Notes: a model not told the origin generated them from the letters alone. Counted from the first letter of the stretch, positions 7,802 to 16,012 are shown. The stretch is DNA of 34,569 bases from Truepera sp. (GCA_018333895.1 JAGXSJ010000087.1:1-34569); one strand, 5' to 3'. Made by a program: numbers and translations.

Positions 7802-8498
7802 GTTCCACCTTCCGCTGGGAGAGCCGCACCACCAGGATGCTGACTTCATAGAGTACCACCAGCGGAACGCCGACGAGTGCAAAGTTAAACGGGTCGCCGG
7901 TCGGGGTAATGATCGCGGCAATAAGCAAGCCGGCGACAATGGCGTAGCGCCGGTACTGCCGCAGCCAGGCAGCCTGGACCAGGCCCAGCCGGGCCAGTAA
8001 AAAGCCCAGCACCGGCATCTCGAAGATGATGCCGAAGACCGCCATATACAAGAGCATCTTGCTGATGAAGTCGCCAATGGAGAGGACCGCCGCCGCCGCG
8101 TCGCCTAAAAAGGCCAGCAGGATGGGCAGGGCAAACGGCAGCACCAGAAAGCGCGCGAAAACCACCCCGGCTGCAAAAGCCAGTGTGGTCAGCACAATAA
8201 ACGGCACCGCCCAGCGCCGCTCCTCGGGGTACAGCCCGGGGGCGATAAAGCCCCACACCTGGCTACCGATGACCGGCGAGGCGATGACTAAGCCGAAGAA
8301 GGCCGAAATCTGCATGCTGACCACGAACGGCTCGAGGATCGAGAAGTAGTGGAGGGTCAGGTTGCCCGGCAGCGGGGCTTGGAGCCAGTTTAGCAGTTCA
8401 AAACGGAAGTAAAAGGCTACCCCCGCGCCCACCACCCAAGCGATCAGGGCGATAAACAGCCGCTTGCGCAGCTCCTCAAGATGCTCGAGCAGGGTCAT
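7764..8498 (-). CDS. tatC: Sec-independent protein translocase TatC
   Basis: This 244-residue membrane protein has the TatC start MTLLEHLEELRKRLF, followed by six hydrophobic segments spread to about residue 225 and a basic cytoplasmic tail. TatC binds the twin-arginine signal of folded exported proteins and recruits TatA. It lies 30 bases after tatA and overlaps aroF. No tatB is seen, so this is probably a minimal TatAC system. Length and topology are normal for the family. Confidence 0.95.
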   Translation of the reverse strand: MTLLEHLEELRKRLFIALIAWVVGAGVAFYFRFELLNWLQAPLPGNLTLHYFSILEPFVVSMQISAFFGLVIASPVIGSQVWGFIAPGLYPEERRWAVPFIVLTTLAFAAGVVFARFLVLPFALPILLAFLGDAAAAVLSIGDFISKMLLYMAVFGIIFEMPVLGFLLARLGLVQAAWLRQYRRYAIVAGLLIAAIITPTGDPFNFALVGVPLVVLYEVSILVVRLSQRKVERGSKDPEFTSPN

Positions 8499-8528
8499 GC
8501 TTCATGCCCGGTGTAGGGCGGTATGAGC

Positions 8529-8846
8529 TTAAGTCCGGAGCTTTTCGCGCTCGGCGCGGAGCTGCTCGACCTCAGTGCGGAGTTTCTCGCGTTCGGCTTC
8601 GAGCTCTTGAGTCGCAACCCGGTTAGCCGCGTTCGCCCGGCTCGGTTGTGGGCGCGGCTCGGCCCCCAACTCCTCTTCGGTTTCGAGGGCGATATCGCTG
8701 CGCATGTCGCGGACACCCTTGCGAAACTCCCGTACCGACTGGCCGATACTCTTGGCCAGCTCGGGCAGGCGGCGGGCGCCAAAGAGCAGCAACACTACCA
8801 CCAGAATGATTAGGATCTCCCAGGTTCCCAAAGGGCCAATGCGCAT
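8529..8846 (-). CDS. tatA: Sec-independent protein translocase TatA/TatE family
   Basis: This 105-residue protein has the TatA layout: a short N-terminus (RIGPLGTWEI), one membrane helix, the FGARRLPELAKSIGQSVREFRKG hinge and amphipathic helix, and a charged tail. The tail ends in a repeated coiled-coil pattern (ELEAEREKLRTEVEQL then RAEREKLRT). ATG 8846 is chosen because AGGAGG lies seven bases before it; an in-frame ATG further up (8864) has no such site. TatA forms the size-variable translocation channel with TatC. A -10 like TAAGCT lies just upstream, which would give a short leader. Confidence 0.93.
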   Translation of the reverse strand: MRIGPLGTWEILIILVVVLLLFGARRLPELAKSIGQSVREFRKGVRDMRSDIALETEEELGAEPRPQPSRANAANRVATQELEAEREKLRTEVEQLRAEREKLRT

Positions 8847-8882
8847 AACAACCTCCTGGGTCAAAGCTTAGCACAATTGGGT

Positions 8883-8906
8883 CGAGGCTCATGTTCTTAA
8901 GCCTCG
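8883..8906. terminator. Hairpin between the isomerase and tatA genes
   Basis: CGAGGCT and AGCCTCG form a seven-base stem around a ten-base loop that includes CTTAAG bases. There is no clear T-tract on either strand, so a terminator role is tentative. It may belong to the promoter region of tatA. Confidence 0.3.
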
Positions 8907-8971
8907 GGGCTCCTCTACGCAAGCTCTAACCCACCACACAGTCGGTGCGGTATTACCAGCCCTGTGCCTGG

Positions 8972-9727
8972 CTAAAGACGGGCCAGGTAATCGGTCAGCC
9001 AGCGGTAGCTGCGGCGGACGGTCAGCAGGGGGTCAAGCGGCTTGTCGTGCTCGACAATCAGCCACTCAGCGCCGGCGGCGATAGTGGCTGGGATGAGCGC
9101 AGGCCAGTCCATCAGGCCGTAGCCTACGTCGGCCCAGCCGTCCTGATCGAGGTTGTGCCCTTCTGGAGCGATATCCTTGAGGTGCGCCCGCGGGCAGCGC
9201 CCGGCAAAGCGCTTAAGCAGTGCCAGCGGGTCGCGCCCGCCGCGCACCATCCAGGCTAGGTCAGGCTCGAGCCCTAGCGCCGCGCCCTCAAGCAACCAGT
9301 CGAGGGCCAGCCGCCCTTCGATCTCAACCATCTCAAAGTCATGGTTGTGGTACAGGAGGGTCAGCCCGTGCTCGCGGCAGCGCTGAGCAAGACCAGCTAG
9401 CTCGCTTCCCAGAGCCTGCCACCCGGCGGCGTTGCCAGGGCGCTCGGCCAGCCACGGCACCACCAGGGTGCGGTTTCCTAGGGCAGTCTGGAAGGCGATG
9501 ACACCTTTAAGGTCAGTGCGTAAGGCCGCCAGGCTAACGTGGCTGGAGACTACCCTGAGGTCGTGCTTAGCCAGCAGCTCGTGCCAGCTTCTTAGGTCCT
9601 GGCCATAGTCGCCGGCGGTCTCCACGGCACGGTAACCCGCCGCCGCTACTGCGCCTAGCAGCACGTCAAGATCGTGAGCCAGACTGCGAACGGTGTAAAG
9701 CTGCAAAGCGATACCGGGTTTAGTCAT
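8972..9727 (-). CDS. Sugar phosphate isomerase/epimerase (TIM barrel, xylose-isomerase-like)
   Basis: This 251-residue protein has the AP-endonuclease-2-like barrel pattern: GIALQLYTVR at the start, GYRAVETAGDYG, VVSSHVSL, LLYHNHDFE, EPDLAWMVRGGRDP, RAHLKDIAPEG and a final WLIVEHDKP. These segments carry the His, Glu and Asp residues that usually bind a divalent metal. Related enzymes isomerise or epimerise sugars and often work with Gfo/Idh/MocA oxidoreductases, and such a gene lies directly upstream with an eight-base overlap. ATG 9727 is chosen for an AAGGAG site before it; the longer frame from 9751 lies inside the neighbour. The substrate cannot be told. Confidence 0.85.
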   Translation of the reverse strand: MTKPGIALQLYTVRSLAHDLDVLLGAVAAAGYRAVETAGDYGQDLRSWHELLAKHDLRVVSSHVSLAALRTDLKGVIAFQTALGNRTLVVPWLAERPGNAAGWQALGSELAGLAQRCREHGLTLLYHNHDFEMVEIEGRLALDWLLEGAALGLEPDLAWMVRGGRDPLALLKRFAGRCPRAHLKDIAPEGHNLDQDGWADVGYGLMDWPALIPATIAAGAEWLIVEHDKPLDPLLTVRRSYRWLTDYLARL

Positions 9728-10823
9728 CAAGTTCTCCTTCCAACAGGCCAAGGGGGAGGGGGGCGGGGCGAGATACGGTGCTGGTGAGGGTCTGCGCCTG
9801 GCCGCTGTGGGCCACCGCCAAGATAGCCAGCATCACCTCCAGCACGTGATAGGCAAGGTCACCGCTGGCGCGGTGGGGACGGCCCGTGCGCATAGCCTGG
9901 GCCAGATCGGCGGCGCCCAAGCCGCGCCAGTTGCCGGTGCGGTAGCCGTGGCTGATCGGTAGCTCGCTCCAGGACTCGGCACCCCAGCGGCGCAGCCGTA
10001 CCGGCCCACCGAAGGTGTTGGGGTCGGGGGCGCTCAAGGTCCCCTCGCTGCCGTAGACCTCTAGCCGCGGCAGCTCCGAGGCGGCCACATCAAAGGTGGT
10101 GATCAGCGTGCTGATGGCCCCACCTTGGTGCTCGAGCACCCCTACTACGTGGGTTTCGACCTCAACCGGGATGATAGTGCCGTAGAGCTCCTTAGAGGTT
10201 GCGCGCCGCGTCTCAAAGCTGCGCCTGGCCATACTGACTACCCGGCGCACCGGACCCAGGAGGTTGATGATGGCCGTCAGATAGTAAGGCGCCATATCCA
10301 GCAGCGGCCCGCCGCCGGGCTGATAGAAGAAGAACGGATTGGGGTGCCACGACTCCGGCCCGCGGCTCATCATAAACGCCGTGGCCGCTACCGGCGTACC
10401 GAGCCAGCCATCATCCACCAGCTTGCGGCAGGTCTGCAAGCCGCCACCCAGAAAGGTGTCTGGCGCACAGCCGAGCCGCAGTCCGCGCTCTCGCGCCAGC
10501 GCCACCAGCGCCTCGCCGTGAGCCAGCTCGGTTGCTAACGGCTTTTCGCTGTAGACTTGCTTGCCGGCTTCCAGGGCGCGGCGGCTCACCTCAGCGTGGG
10601 CCATAGGCACCGTCAGGTTAATGACTAGCTCGATGCCTGGGTCGGCTAGCAGCGCTTCCGGGGTCAGGGCGCTGAGGCCAAACTCGGCGGCCTTGTGCTG
10701 AGCGCGGGCCGCGTCGAGGTCGGCGACCGCTGTGACCGTTAAGCTAGCAAAGCGCCGACAGGCGTTAAGGTATGCGTTACTGATGTTGCCGCAACCGATG
10801 ATACCGACGCGAACAGGGTCCAT
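9720..10823 (-). CDS. Gfo/Idh/MocA-family oxidoreductase
   Basis: This protein of about 367 residues has an N-terminal Rossmann fold (VRVGIIGCGNISNAYLNAC), the TVAVADLD-type strand end and YSEKPLATELAHGEALV, the EKP motif of this family. The C-terminal alpha/beta part contains GGGPLLDMAPYYL with the usual substrate-binding region. It should oxidise or reduce a sugar or inositol-like compound with NAD(P). It is translationally coupled to the sugar isomerase. Start choice: GTG 10832, ATG 10829 and ATG 10823 are all in frame. TACAGT at 10836-10831 lies seven bases before ATG 10823, matching the leaderless pattern of the window, so that one is taken with modest confidence. Confidence 0.88.
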   Translation of the reverse strand: MDPVRVGIIGCGNISNAYLNACRRFASLTVTAVADLDAARAQHKAAEFGLSALTPEALLADPGIELVINLTVPMAHAEVSRRALEAGKQVYSEKPLATELAHGEALVALARERGLRLGCAPDTFLGGGLQTCRKLVDDGWLGTPVAATAFMMSRGPESWHPNPFFFYQPGGGPLLDMAPYYLTAIINLLGPVRRVVSMARRSFETRRATSKELYGTIIPVEVETHVVGVLEHQGGAISTLITTFDVAASELPRLEVYGSEGTLSAPDPNTFGGPVRLRRWGAESWSELPISHGYRTGNWRGLGAADLAQAMRTGRPHRASGDLAYHVLEVMLAILAVAHSGQAQTLTSTVSRPAPLPLGLLEGELDD

Positions 10824-10886
10824 GGCCATCACTGTAACCGATGCCGGTGCGCCGGACTAGGGACTATACGCCCGGCCGCCGCGGGA

Positions 10887-10892
10887 TAGACT
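10887..10892 (+). promoter_or_regulatory. -10 element of the HEWGH gene (leaderless type)
   Basis: TAGACT is followed by six bases and ATG 10899. There is no Shine-Dalgarno before this ATG. Confidence 0.5.
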
Positions 10893-10898
10893 CAAGCC

Positions 10899-11717
10899 AT
10901 GCCCGAGGACCCCCTGGCCCGCAGGGTCTACTTACCATCCCTAACCGGTGCGCCCCTACCGACGCAGCACTCGTCACGGGCGCAGGTGCGAGCGGCTCAG
11001 CTAGTACGGTTCATTTATCAGCTTCATCAGTCAGGGGAGTGCCGCTTGGGAGCGCTTGAGGGGCTTAAGCTGCTAGTTATCAATCACGACGACTGGCGGC
11101 GGCTGTTTAGCTACCCTTACGGCCTCCCCTTTACCCGTACCCACCCCGGCGGCGTCCGGGTGATAGCCGCAGCAGACTACCCGCCGCGACTGCTGTCGCG
11201 CTGGGACCCTATTTTGCTCCGCGCTGCCCTTAAGGGTCACGCGCCGCCCGGCCCAGTAGAGGAGTTCCTGGATCTGCTGGTCGGGCACGAATGGGGGCAC
11301 GGCGCGGCCAACCTGTCGGGCCTGCGCAGCCGCGTCAAGTGGTTTGACGAGTTCATGGCCACCTATCTGTTTTTAGCAGCCTTACAGGAGGTCGATGCCG
11401 ACCTGTTGGAGCGCTTTCGGCGCTGGGCCGAACTGCACATAGCGGGCAGCGCTGTGGCGCGGGCCGACCTGGGTGCCTTCGAATACCCGCTGGTGCGCCT
11501 GGGCTTTGATAACCTGCTCTGGTTTCAAGGGGTGTTCACGAGCGGCGCTGCTGACCTGCTCCAGCGGCGCGGTTGGGACTTCCCGCTGGCGATGCGCCAG
11601 CGCCTAAAGACCCCAGGCCGCAGCACGCTAGCTAGGGCGCTGATCGAGGTCGAGCCTGAGTTCAAGGCTTGGTTTGCCGTGTTTGCTGGTGGGGATCGGT
11701 CATTTTTGCCTGTTTGA
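10899..11717 (+). CDS. Uncharacterised protein with HEWGH zinc-peptidase-like motif
   Basis: I do not recognise a named family in these 272 residues. The N-terminal half holds LKLLVINHDDWRRLF and GGVRVIAAADYPPRLL, which read as beta strands. A helix with LVGHEWGHGAANLS (about 127-140) contains HExxH (130-134), the zinc site of gluzincins and metzincins. About 16 residues later, KWFDEFMATYLFLAAL supplies Asp150 and Glu151, either of which could be a third ligand. There is no signal peptide or membrane segment, so a cytosolic protein is likely. It may be a metalloprotease or a protein that only keeps the fold. It stands alone, between divergent and convergent neighbours, so context gives no function. 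Confidence 0.7.
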   Translation: MPEDPLARRVYLPSLTGAPLPTQHSSRAQVRAAQLVRFIYQLHQSGECRLGALEGLKLLVINHDDWRRLFSYPYGLPFTRTHPGGVRVIAAADYPPRLLSRWDPILLRAALKGHAPPGPVEEFLDLLVGHEWGHGAANLSGLRSRVKWFDEFMATYLFLAALQEVDADLLERFRRWAELHIAGSAVARADLGAFEYPLVRLGFDNLLWFQGVFTSGAADLLQRRGWDFPLAMRQRLKTPGRSTLARALIEVEPEFKAWFAVFAGGDRSFLPV

Positions 11718-11722
11718 GCGGG

Positions 11723-12619
11723 CTAAAGCTCCCAAAACTCCAGCTCCGACGCCCTAAAGCCCGGCACGGCCCGCTCCCCGAAGGTGACTAGCCCGTCGCG
11801 GTCAGGCGGCTCTAGGTAGTAGCGGAAGTTGGCCAGGTAGCGCTGCACGATGCCTACCGGCAGGTCGAGCTTGTGCGCTTCGGCGGCGGCTACCGCGGCC
11901 AGATGCCCCAGACCGCGCTCGCGGGCGCTTCTGAGTTCGGCAACGAGCCGCGGGCTAGGAGGGCTGTTCCGGCGCGAAGCCCATACTGCGAAAGTAAACG
12001 GCAGGTGGGTAAGGGCATACCAGGCCTCGCCCAGGTCGGTCACTAAGGGTTGACGGCCGTCGATACTCCGGCGCAGCACGGCCTCGGTCAGAGCGCTATC
12101 ACCGATCAACAGAGCCGCCTCATGGTGCTGAAGCATGGCCGGGAGGTAGGGCTCGCAGGGGAGCAGCTCGGCGCTGAGGTTGCGCTCGTTAAGCAACACC
12201 CGTAGCAGCTCGACGCTGGTAGCCGAGTGGGTGGTAACGGCGATGCGGGCACCGTCAAGCTCTTGCCAGGGGCACCAGTGGAAGAGCATCACACTGTAAA
12301 CGGGCCCCAGGGTGGCGATGGAGAAGTCGGGCAGCGCCCTTAACTGGTGGCGGTGCTGCAAGAACTCGTAACTGGAGATCAAGGTAAGGTCGATCTCGCC
12401 TGCTAGCAGCTTCCGGTTAAGCTCGGTCGGCACGCCGCGCACGAAGCTCGCGGTCTCCCAAGGCTGAAGCCCCCAGTGGAGCGGCGCGACGTTGGTATAA
12501 GCGACAATGCCCAAGCGCTCGAGCCTGCGAGAAGCCGGGAATAAGCTTGAAGATTCAGGATGTGGCGTCTCCTCCCACCTTAAAGCTGGAACCTCGGATG
12601 GCGACTCGCCTTTAGGCAT
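11723..12619 (-). CDS. mqnA: Chorismate dehydratase MqnA (futalosine menaquinone pathway)
   Basis: This 298-residue protein has the MqnA fold of a periplasmic-binding-protein type. LGIVAYTNVAPLHWGL opens the first strand; GVPTELNRKLLAGEIDLTLISSYEFL forms the substrate cleft; YSVMLF, TTHSATSVELLRVLL and ALLIGDSAL follow, as in known MqnA. It removes water from chorismate to give 3-enolpyruvylbenzoate. The gene overlaps mqnE by eight bases. The first 35 residues before LERLGIV are polar and unusual for the family, so an internal start is possible, but the overlap with mqnE supports ATG 12619. Confidence 0.9.
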   Translation of the reverse strand: MPKGESPSEVPALRWEETPHPESSSLFPASRRLERLGIVAYTNVAPLHWGLQPWETASFVRGVPTELNRKLLAGEIDLTLISSYEFLQHRHQLRALPDFSIATLGPVYSVMLFHWCPWQELDGARIAVTTHSATSVELLRVLLNERNLSAELLPCEPYLPAMLQHHEAALLIGDSALTEAVLRRSIDGRQPLVTDLGEAWYALTHLPFTFAVWASRRNSPPSPRLVAELRSARERGLGHLAAVAAAEAHKLDLPVGIVQRYLANFRYYLEPPDRDGLVTFGERAVPGFRASELEFWEL

Positions 12620-13739
12620 AGACCTTCAATTCGCGATAGAGCGCGTCGCGCTTGACCGGAGTGCGCCCGGCATCCTTGATCAGACCGATCAGCTCGCCCT
12701 CGGTTAGGCCCTGCTCGGTCACAGCGCCTGAGGCATGAGCGATGCGTTCATCTTTGATGGTGCCGTCGATGTCGGAGACGCCGGCGGACAGGCTGACCTG
12801 GGTCAACTCGGGAGTGATCATCACCCAGTAGCCCTTGATGTGGGGGAAGTTATCTAGCAGTAGCCTGGCTACCGCCAGGTTGCGCAGGTCGTCTAGGCCG
12901 GTGGTGAACTCGCTCTGGTTAAGCTCGCGGGCCAGCGGGTTGTTGTCGGGCTGAAAAGCCAGCGGGATGAACGAAAAGAATCCCGGCGAATCGTCTTGCA
13001 AGGCTCGCAAGCGCAGCATATGATCTACCCGATCCTCAAGGCTCTCGACATGCCCGTAGAGCATGGTGGCATTAGTCGGGATGCCTAGTTCGTGAGCGGT
13101 GCGGTGAATCTCCAGCCAACCTTCGGCGGTGACCTTGTTACGGGCGATTCTGCGCCGCACGGGCTCGGCGAAGATCTCAGCGCCGCCGCCCGGCATGGCG
13201 ACTAAGCCGGCCTCCTTAAGTTGGCTTAAAATCTCGCGGTAGCTCTGCTTGGTGAGCTTATGGAAGTGGTGAATCTCGGCAGCGGTCCAGGCTTTGACCT
13301 GCACTCCGGGGTAGCGGGTGGTAAGGCCGGAGACCAGGTCGAGGTAGTACTGCCAGCCGCGCTTGGGGTGATGGCCGCTGGCGATGTGGATTTCGGTCAG
13401 CTCGGGATGGTAGTGCCTATCGACAAAGGCCCAGACATCCTCAAGATCGTAGTCCCACACGCCCTCTTCGCCGAAGTGGCGGGCAAAGCCGCAAAAGGTG
13501 CAGCCCACATAGCAGATATTAGTCTGCGAGAGGCGCAGCGAGTGGACGAAGTAGGCCTTGTCACCGACTTGGCGTGCGCGCACGAGGTCGGCCAGGCGCA
13601 TCAGCGTGGGGATATCCGTGGTCTGATAGAGCGCGAGCCCTTCCGCAAAACTCAGGCGCTCGCCCGAAAGCACTTTGTCAGCGATGGGCGCAAGTCGTTG
13701 GTCACGCGGCTTAGGCGTAGCTATCGCGCTAGCGATCAT
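12612..13739 (-). CDS. mqnE: Aminofutalosine synthase MqnE (radical SAM)
   Basis: This 375-residue radical SAM enzyme carries CYVGCTFCGF, the CxxxCxxC site for a 4Fe-4S cluster that cleaves S-adenosylmethionine. IHIASGHHPKRGWQYYLDL, KAWTAAEIHH and AMPGGGAEIF mark it as MqnE rather than MqnC. It joins 3-enolpyruvylbenzoate (from MqnA, next gene) with SAM to give 6-amino-6-deoxyfutalosine. The promoter is leaderless: TATACT at 13751-13746 lies six bases before ATG 13739. Later enzymes of the route (MqnB, C, D) are not in the window. Confidence 0.92.
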   Translation of the reverse strand: MIASAIATPKPRDQRLAPIADKVLSGERLSFAEGLALYQTTDIPTLMRLADLVRARQVGDKAYFVHSLRLSQTNICYVGCTFCGFARHFGEEGVWDYDLEDVWAFVDRHYHPELTEIHIASGHHPKRGWQYYLDLVSGLTTRYPGVQVKAWTAAEIHHFHKLTKQSYREILSQLKEAGLVAMPGGGAEIFAEPVRRRIARNKVTAEGWLEIHRTAHELGIPTNATMLYGHVESLEDRVDHMLRLRALQDDSPGFFSFIPLAFQPDNNPLARELNQSEFTTGLDDLRNLAVARLLLDNFPHIKGYWVMITPELTQVSLSAGVSDIDGTIKDERIAHASGAVTEQGLTEGELIGLIKDAGRTPVKRDALYRELKVYA

Positions 13740-13745
13740 GCAGCG

Positions 13746-13751
13746 AGTATA
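13746..13751 (-). promoter_or_regulatory. -10 element of mqnEA (leaderless type)
   Basis: TATACT on the minus strand with a six-base gap to ATG 13739; no Shine-Dalgarno. Confidence 0.6.
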
Positions 13752-13789
13752 ACAACCATACCCGCACCCAAGTGCGAGGCATCATGCAG

Positions 13790-14362
13790 TCATGGCGAGG
13801 CCAGACTCCCCGCCACCACTCCGTACTCCAAGGCGGGCTCGTCCGGAGCCACAAAGATATTAATCGCCCTATTCATGGCGGGGCCCATCAGGTCGGCTAT
13901 TACTGCCGTTACGGTGGTGCGCCCGGCCACCGGCTCGGCCAAAGTGACGCGCACCGCCGCTCCGCAGCCGTAGGTGGCCATCAGGTCGGGGCTTACCGCC
14001 ACATGCTGCCAGGGTTGCAGCGGGATGTTACAGGCCCCTACACCGTTAGCAAAGGCGAAGGTAACGCGGCTTAGGGCCACTTCGCCGACCGGTAGCGGTG
14101 GGCGCTGCACGGCGGCAGCATCTGGGGCCGTAGGGGTTGGCACCACGGGGGGTAAGGGGCTTGCGTGGGGTGACTGCGGTGCCCCACCCGGCGGCAGCGG
14201 CTGCACCGCTTCGAGAGCCGGTGCCGTAGGGGCGGCTGCCGCCGGAGGCGCGGCCACCTCGGCAGGGCGCGGGCGACCAACCCCAAAAGCCAGCACCAGG
14301 ATAGCTAGCAGGATGATACCTAACAGGGCTAGCAGGATGGTATCGATCAGCCGCCCGGACAT
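13790..14362 (-). CDS. Membrane-anchored protein with proline-rich linker and double-psi beta-barrel-like domain
   Basis: This 190-residue protein has one N-terminal membrane helix (about 6-28, LIDTILLALLGIILLAILVL), a Pro/Ala-rich linker (30-92) and a compact C-terminal domain (95-185). In that domain GACN (C111) and YGCGAAVRVTL (C133) probably form a disulfide, and VTAVIADLMGPAMNRAINIF plus the final EYGV resemble an RlpA/barwin-type double-psi barrel. The domain would face the periplasm or cell wall, perhaps binding glycan. The fold is inferred from pattern only. TAGGCT lies six bases before ATG 14362, so the message is probably leaderless. Confidence 0.7.
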   Translation of the reverse strand: MSGRLIDTILLALLGIILLAILVLAFGVGRPRPAEVAAPPAAAAPTAPALEAVQPLPPGGAPQSPHASPLPPVVPTPTAPDAAAVQRPPLPVGEVALSRVTFAFANGVGACNIPLQPWQHVAVSPDLMATYGCGAAVRVTLAEPVAGRTTVTAVIADLMGPAMNRAINIFVAPDEPALEYGVVAGSLASP

Positions 14363-14368
14363 GGTTCT

Positions 14369-14374
14369 AGCCTA
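14369..14374 (-). promoter_or_regulatory. -10 element of the barrel-domain gene (leaderless type)
   Basis: TAGGCT on the minus strand, six bases before ATG 14362. Confidence 0.4.
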
Positions 14375-14447
14375 GCTGAGTAAAAGATGAGAGGGGTGAT
14401 ACTGAGGTGTAGCGAATCGGCGCAAGGCGTAATATGCTGCATCTATC

Positions 14448-15764
14448 ATGAATCGTTTCATGGCAGGCACCTTGTGGATCTTGCTCTACCTGGTAGTGGT
14501 GCTCGCACCGCTGTTCCTGATGATGGTTAGCCCGACCCCGCCGGGGCGGAGCTTCTGGGTGGAGTTTTCAGTTGCGCTGGGGTTTGTCGGGTTGACGCAG
14601 ATAGGGGTCCAGTTCTTGCTGATCGCGCGCTACCGGAGGATCACGGCGCCGTACGGTATCGACATCATCTTACAGTACCACCGCCAGATCGCCCTGATGG
14701 CGCTGGTGCTGCTCCTGGCCCATCCGGCCATCCTGATGATCTATAATCCCGCGCTGCTGGAGCTGTTAAACCCGTTCGGTGGCACCTGGGCCAGCCGCTT
14801 CGGCCTAGCATCGACTGTGGCGCTAGTGCTATTGGTGGTGCTGTCGCTGTTCCGGCAGCAACTCGGGCTCAACTACGAACGGTGGCGGTTGACCCATACG
14901 CTGCTCGGCATCGCCGCGCTGGTCTTTGCCCATGCGCACGTGTCGCTGGCCGGGGAGTACCTGAACACCTTCTGGAAGCAGGTGCTGTGGAAGGTCTTCG
15001 GCGCCGCGATGCTCTCGTCGCTGGTCTACTTGCGCCTGATCAAGCCGGCGCTGCAACAGCGGAAGCGCTACCGCGTGGTCGAGGTCAAAGAGGAGCGAGT
15101 CGACAATTTCACCTTGGCGCTCGAGCCGGTCGGCCACCAGGGCCTGCGCTTTGCGCCGGGTCAGTTCGCCTGGCTGAAGCTCGGTAAGACCCCCTACACC
15201 ATCGCAGAGCACCCCTTCTCGTTCTCGTCGAGCGCCGAAAGCGCGGGCCGTCTCGAGTTCGGTATCAAGGCGCTCGGCGACTTCACCCGCAACCTCAAGA
15301 ACGTACCCGTCGGTACCGACGCCTATCTCGACGGGCCGCACGGGGCGTTCTCCATCGACCTGATCCCGGCGGCGGGCTACGTGCTAATCGCGGGCGGCAT
15401 CGGCATCACCCCGATGCTCAGCTTCCTCAAAACCATGGCCGATCGCGAGGATGTGCGCCCGGTGCTGCTTATCTACGGTGACAAACGCTGGGAGAGCATG
15501 GCCTACCGCGAAGAGCTCGACGCGCTTACCGAGAGGCTGAACTTGAAGATCGTCTACGTGCTCGAGCAACCGCCGGAGGATTGGCGCGGCGAGACCGGTT
15601 TCATCACCACCGAGTTGCTGGCCCGTAACCTGCCGCAGGAGAAGATCAAACGCGAATTCTTCGTGTGTGGGCCACCTGTCATGATGGACGCAGTGCAACA
15701 GGCGCTGATAGAGCTCGGCGTGCCGCTCGAGCACATCCACACCGAGCGCTTTAGTCTGGTTTAG
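14448..15764 (+). CDS. Ferric-reductase-like flavocytochrome (FAD/NAD(P)H oxidoreductase)
   Basis: This 438-residue protein joins a heme-binding membrane domain to a ferredoxin-NADP reductase module. The first 215 residues hold about six membrane helices with histidines in QYHRQIAL, LLAHPAI, RLTHTLLG and FAHAHVS, likely axial ligands of two b hemes. The FAD site is AEHPFSFSSS (about 255), the NAD site IAGGIGITPML and the C-terminal FVCGPPVMM. It should move electrons from NAD(P)H through FAD and heme across the membrane, to iron or another acceptor. It contains no CTTAAG and little CTAG, unlike much of the window. A small membrane protein follows nine bases later. Confidence 0.88.
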   Translation: MNRFMAGTLWILLYLVVVLAPLFLMMVSPTPPGRSFWVEFSVALGFVGLTQIGVQFLLIARYRRITAPYGIDIILQYHRQIALMALVLLLAHPAILMIYNPALLELLNPFGGTWASRFGLASTVALVLLVVLSLFRQQLGLNYERWRLTHTLLGIAALVFAHAHVSLAGEYLNTFWKQVLWKVFGAAMLSSLVYLRLIKPALQQRKRYRVVEVKEERVDNFTLALEPVGHQGLRFAPGQFAWLKLGKTPYTIAEHPFSFSSSAESAGRLEFGIKALGDFTRNLKNVPVGTDAYLDGPHGAFSIDLIPAAGYVLIAGGIGITPMLSFLKTMADREDVRPVLLIYGDKRWESMAYREELDALTERLNLKIVYVLEQPPEDWRGETGFITTELLARNLPQEKIKREFFVCGPPVMMDAVQQALIELGVPLEHIHTERFSLV

Positions 15765-15773
15765 GAGGTTTTG

Positions 15774-16001
15774 GTGCGCAATCTCTACGCTTATCGTGCC
15801 ACCTACCTGATCGCCGCGCTGATCGTGGCAGCGGCGGCATTGTTCGCCTGGCTGCGCAGCCAGGAGCGCGTGGTCGTGCCAGAAGAAGCTGGTCACGAGA
15901 GTCTTTATGAAATGCCCGCCCATGGTCTGTTGCCCGATAGCGTAAGTTACGATAGTTTAAAATTAGACGCAACCGCACGGGTTCTTGCTGGGAATTTCTG
16001 A
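15774..16001 (+). CDS. Small single-span membrane protein of unknown function
   Basis: These 75 residues begin at a GTG that follows AGGAGG by five bases, nine bases after the flavocytochrome stop, so the two are one operon. A hydrophobic helix (about 10-27, TYLIAALIVAAAALFAW) is followed by a short polar domain. The last ten codons and the stop lie inside a repeated sequence (15966-16012), so the natural C-terminus may have been changed by that repeat. No family is recognised. Its position suggests a partner or accessory of the flavocytochrome. Confidence 0.65.
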   Translation: MRNLYAYRATYLIAALIVAAAALFAWLRSQERVVVPEEAGHESLYEMPAHGLLPDSVSYDSLKLDATARVLAGNF

Positions 16002-16012
16002 ATGCCCTCTAG
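15966..16012 (-). repeat. Dispersed repeat, copy A (single arm)
   Basis: On the minus strand it starts at the TAG stop of the dihydrolipoyl dehydrogenase gene and runs TAGAGGGCATTC, then 36 bases that match 21103-21137 with one substitution and one single-base gap. It ends before the AT-rich stretch at 15960. It lies between convergent genes and includes the stop of the small membrane protein. Copy B at 21096-21206 has two such arms around a palindrome. Confidence 0.8.
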
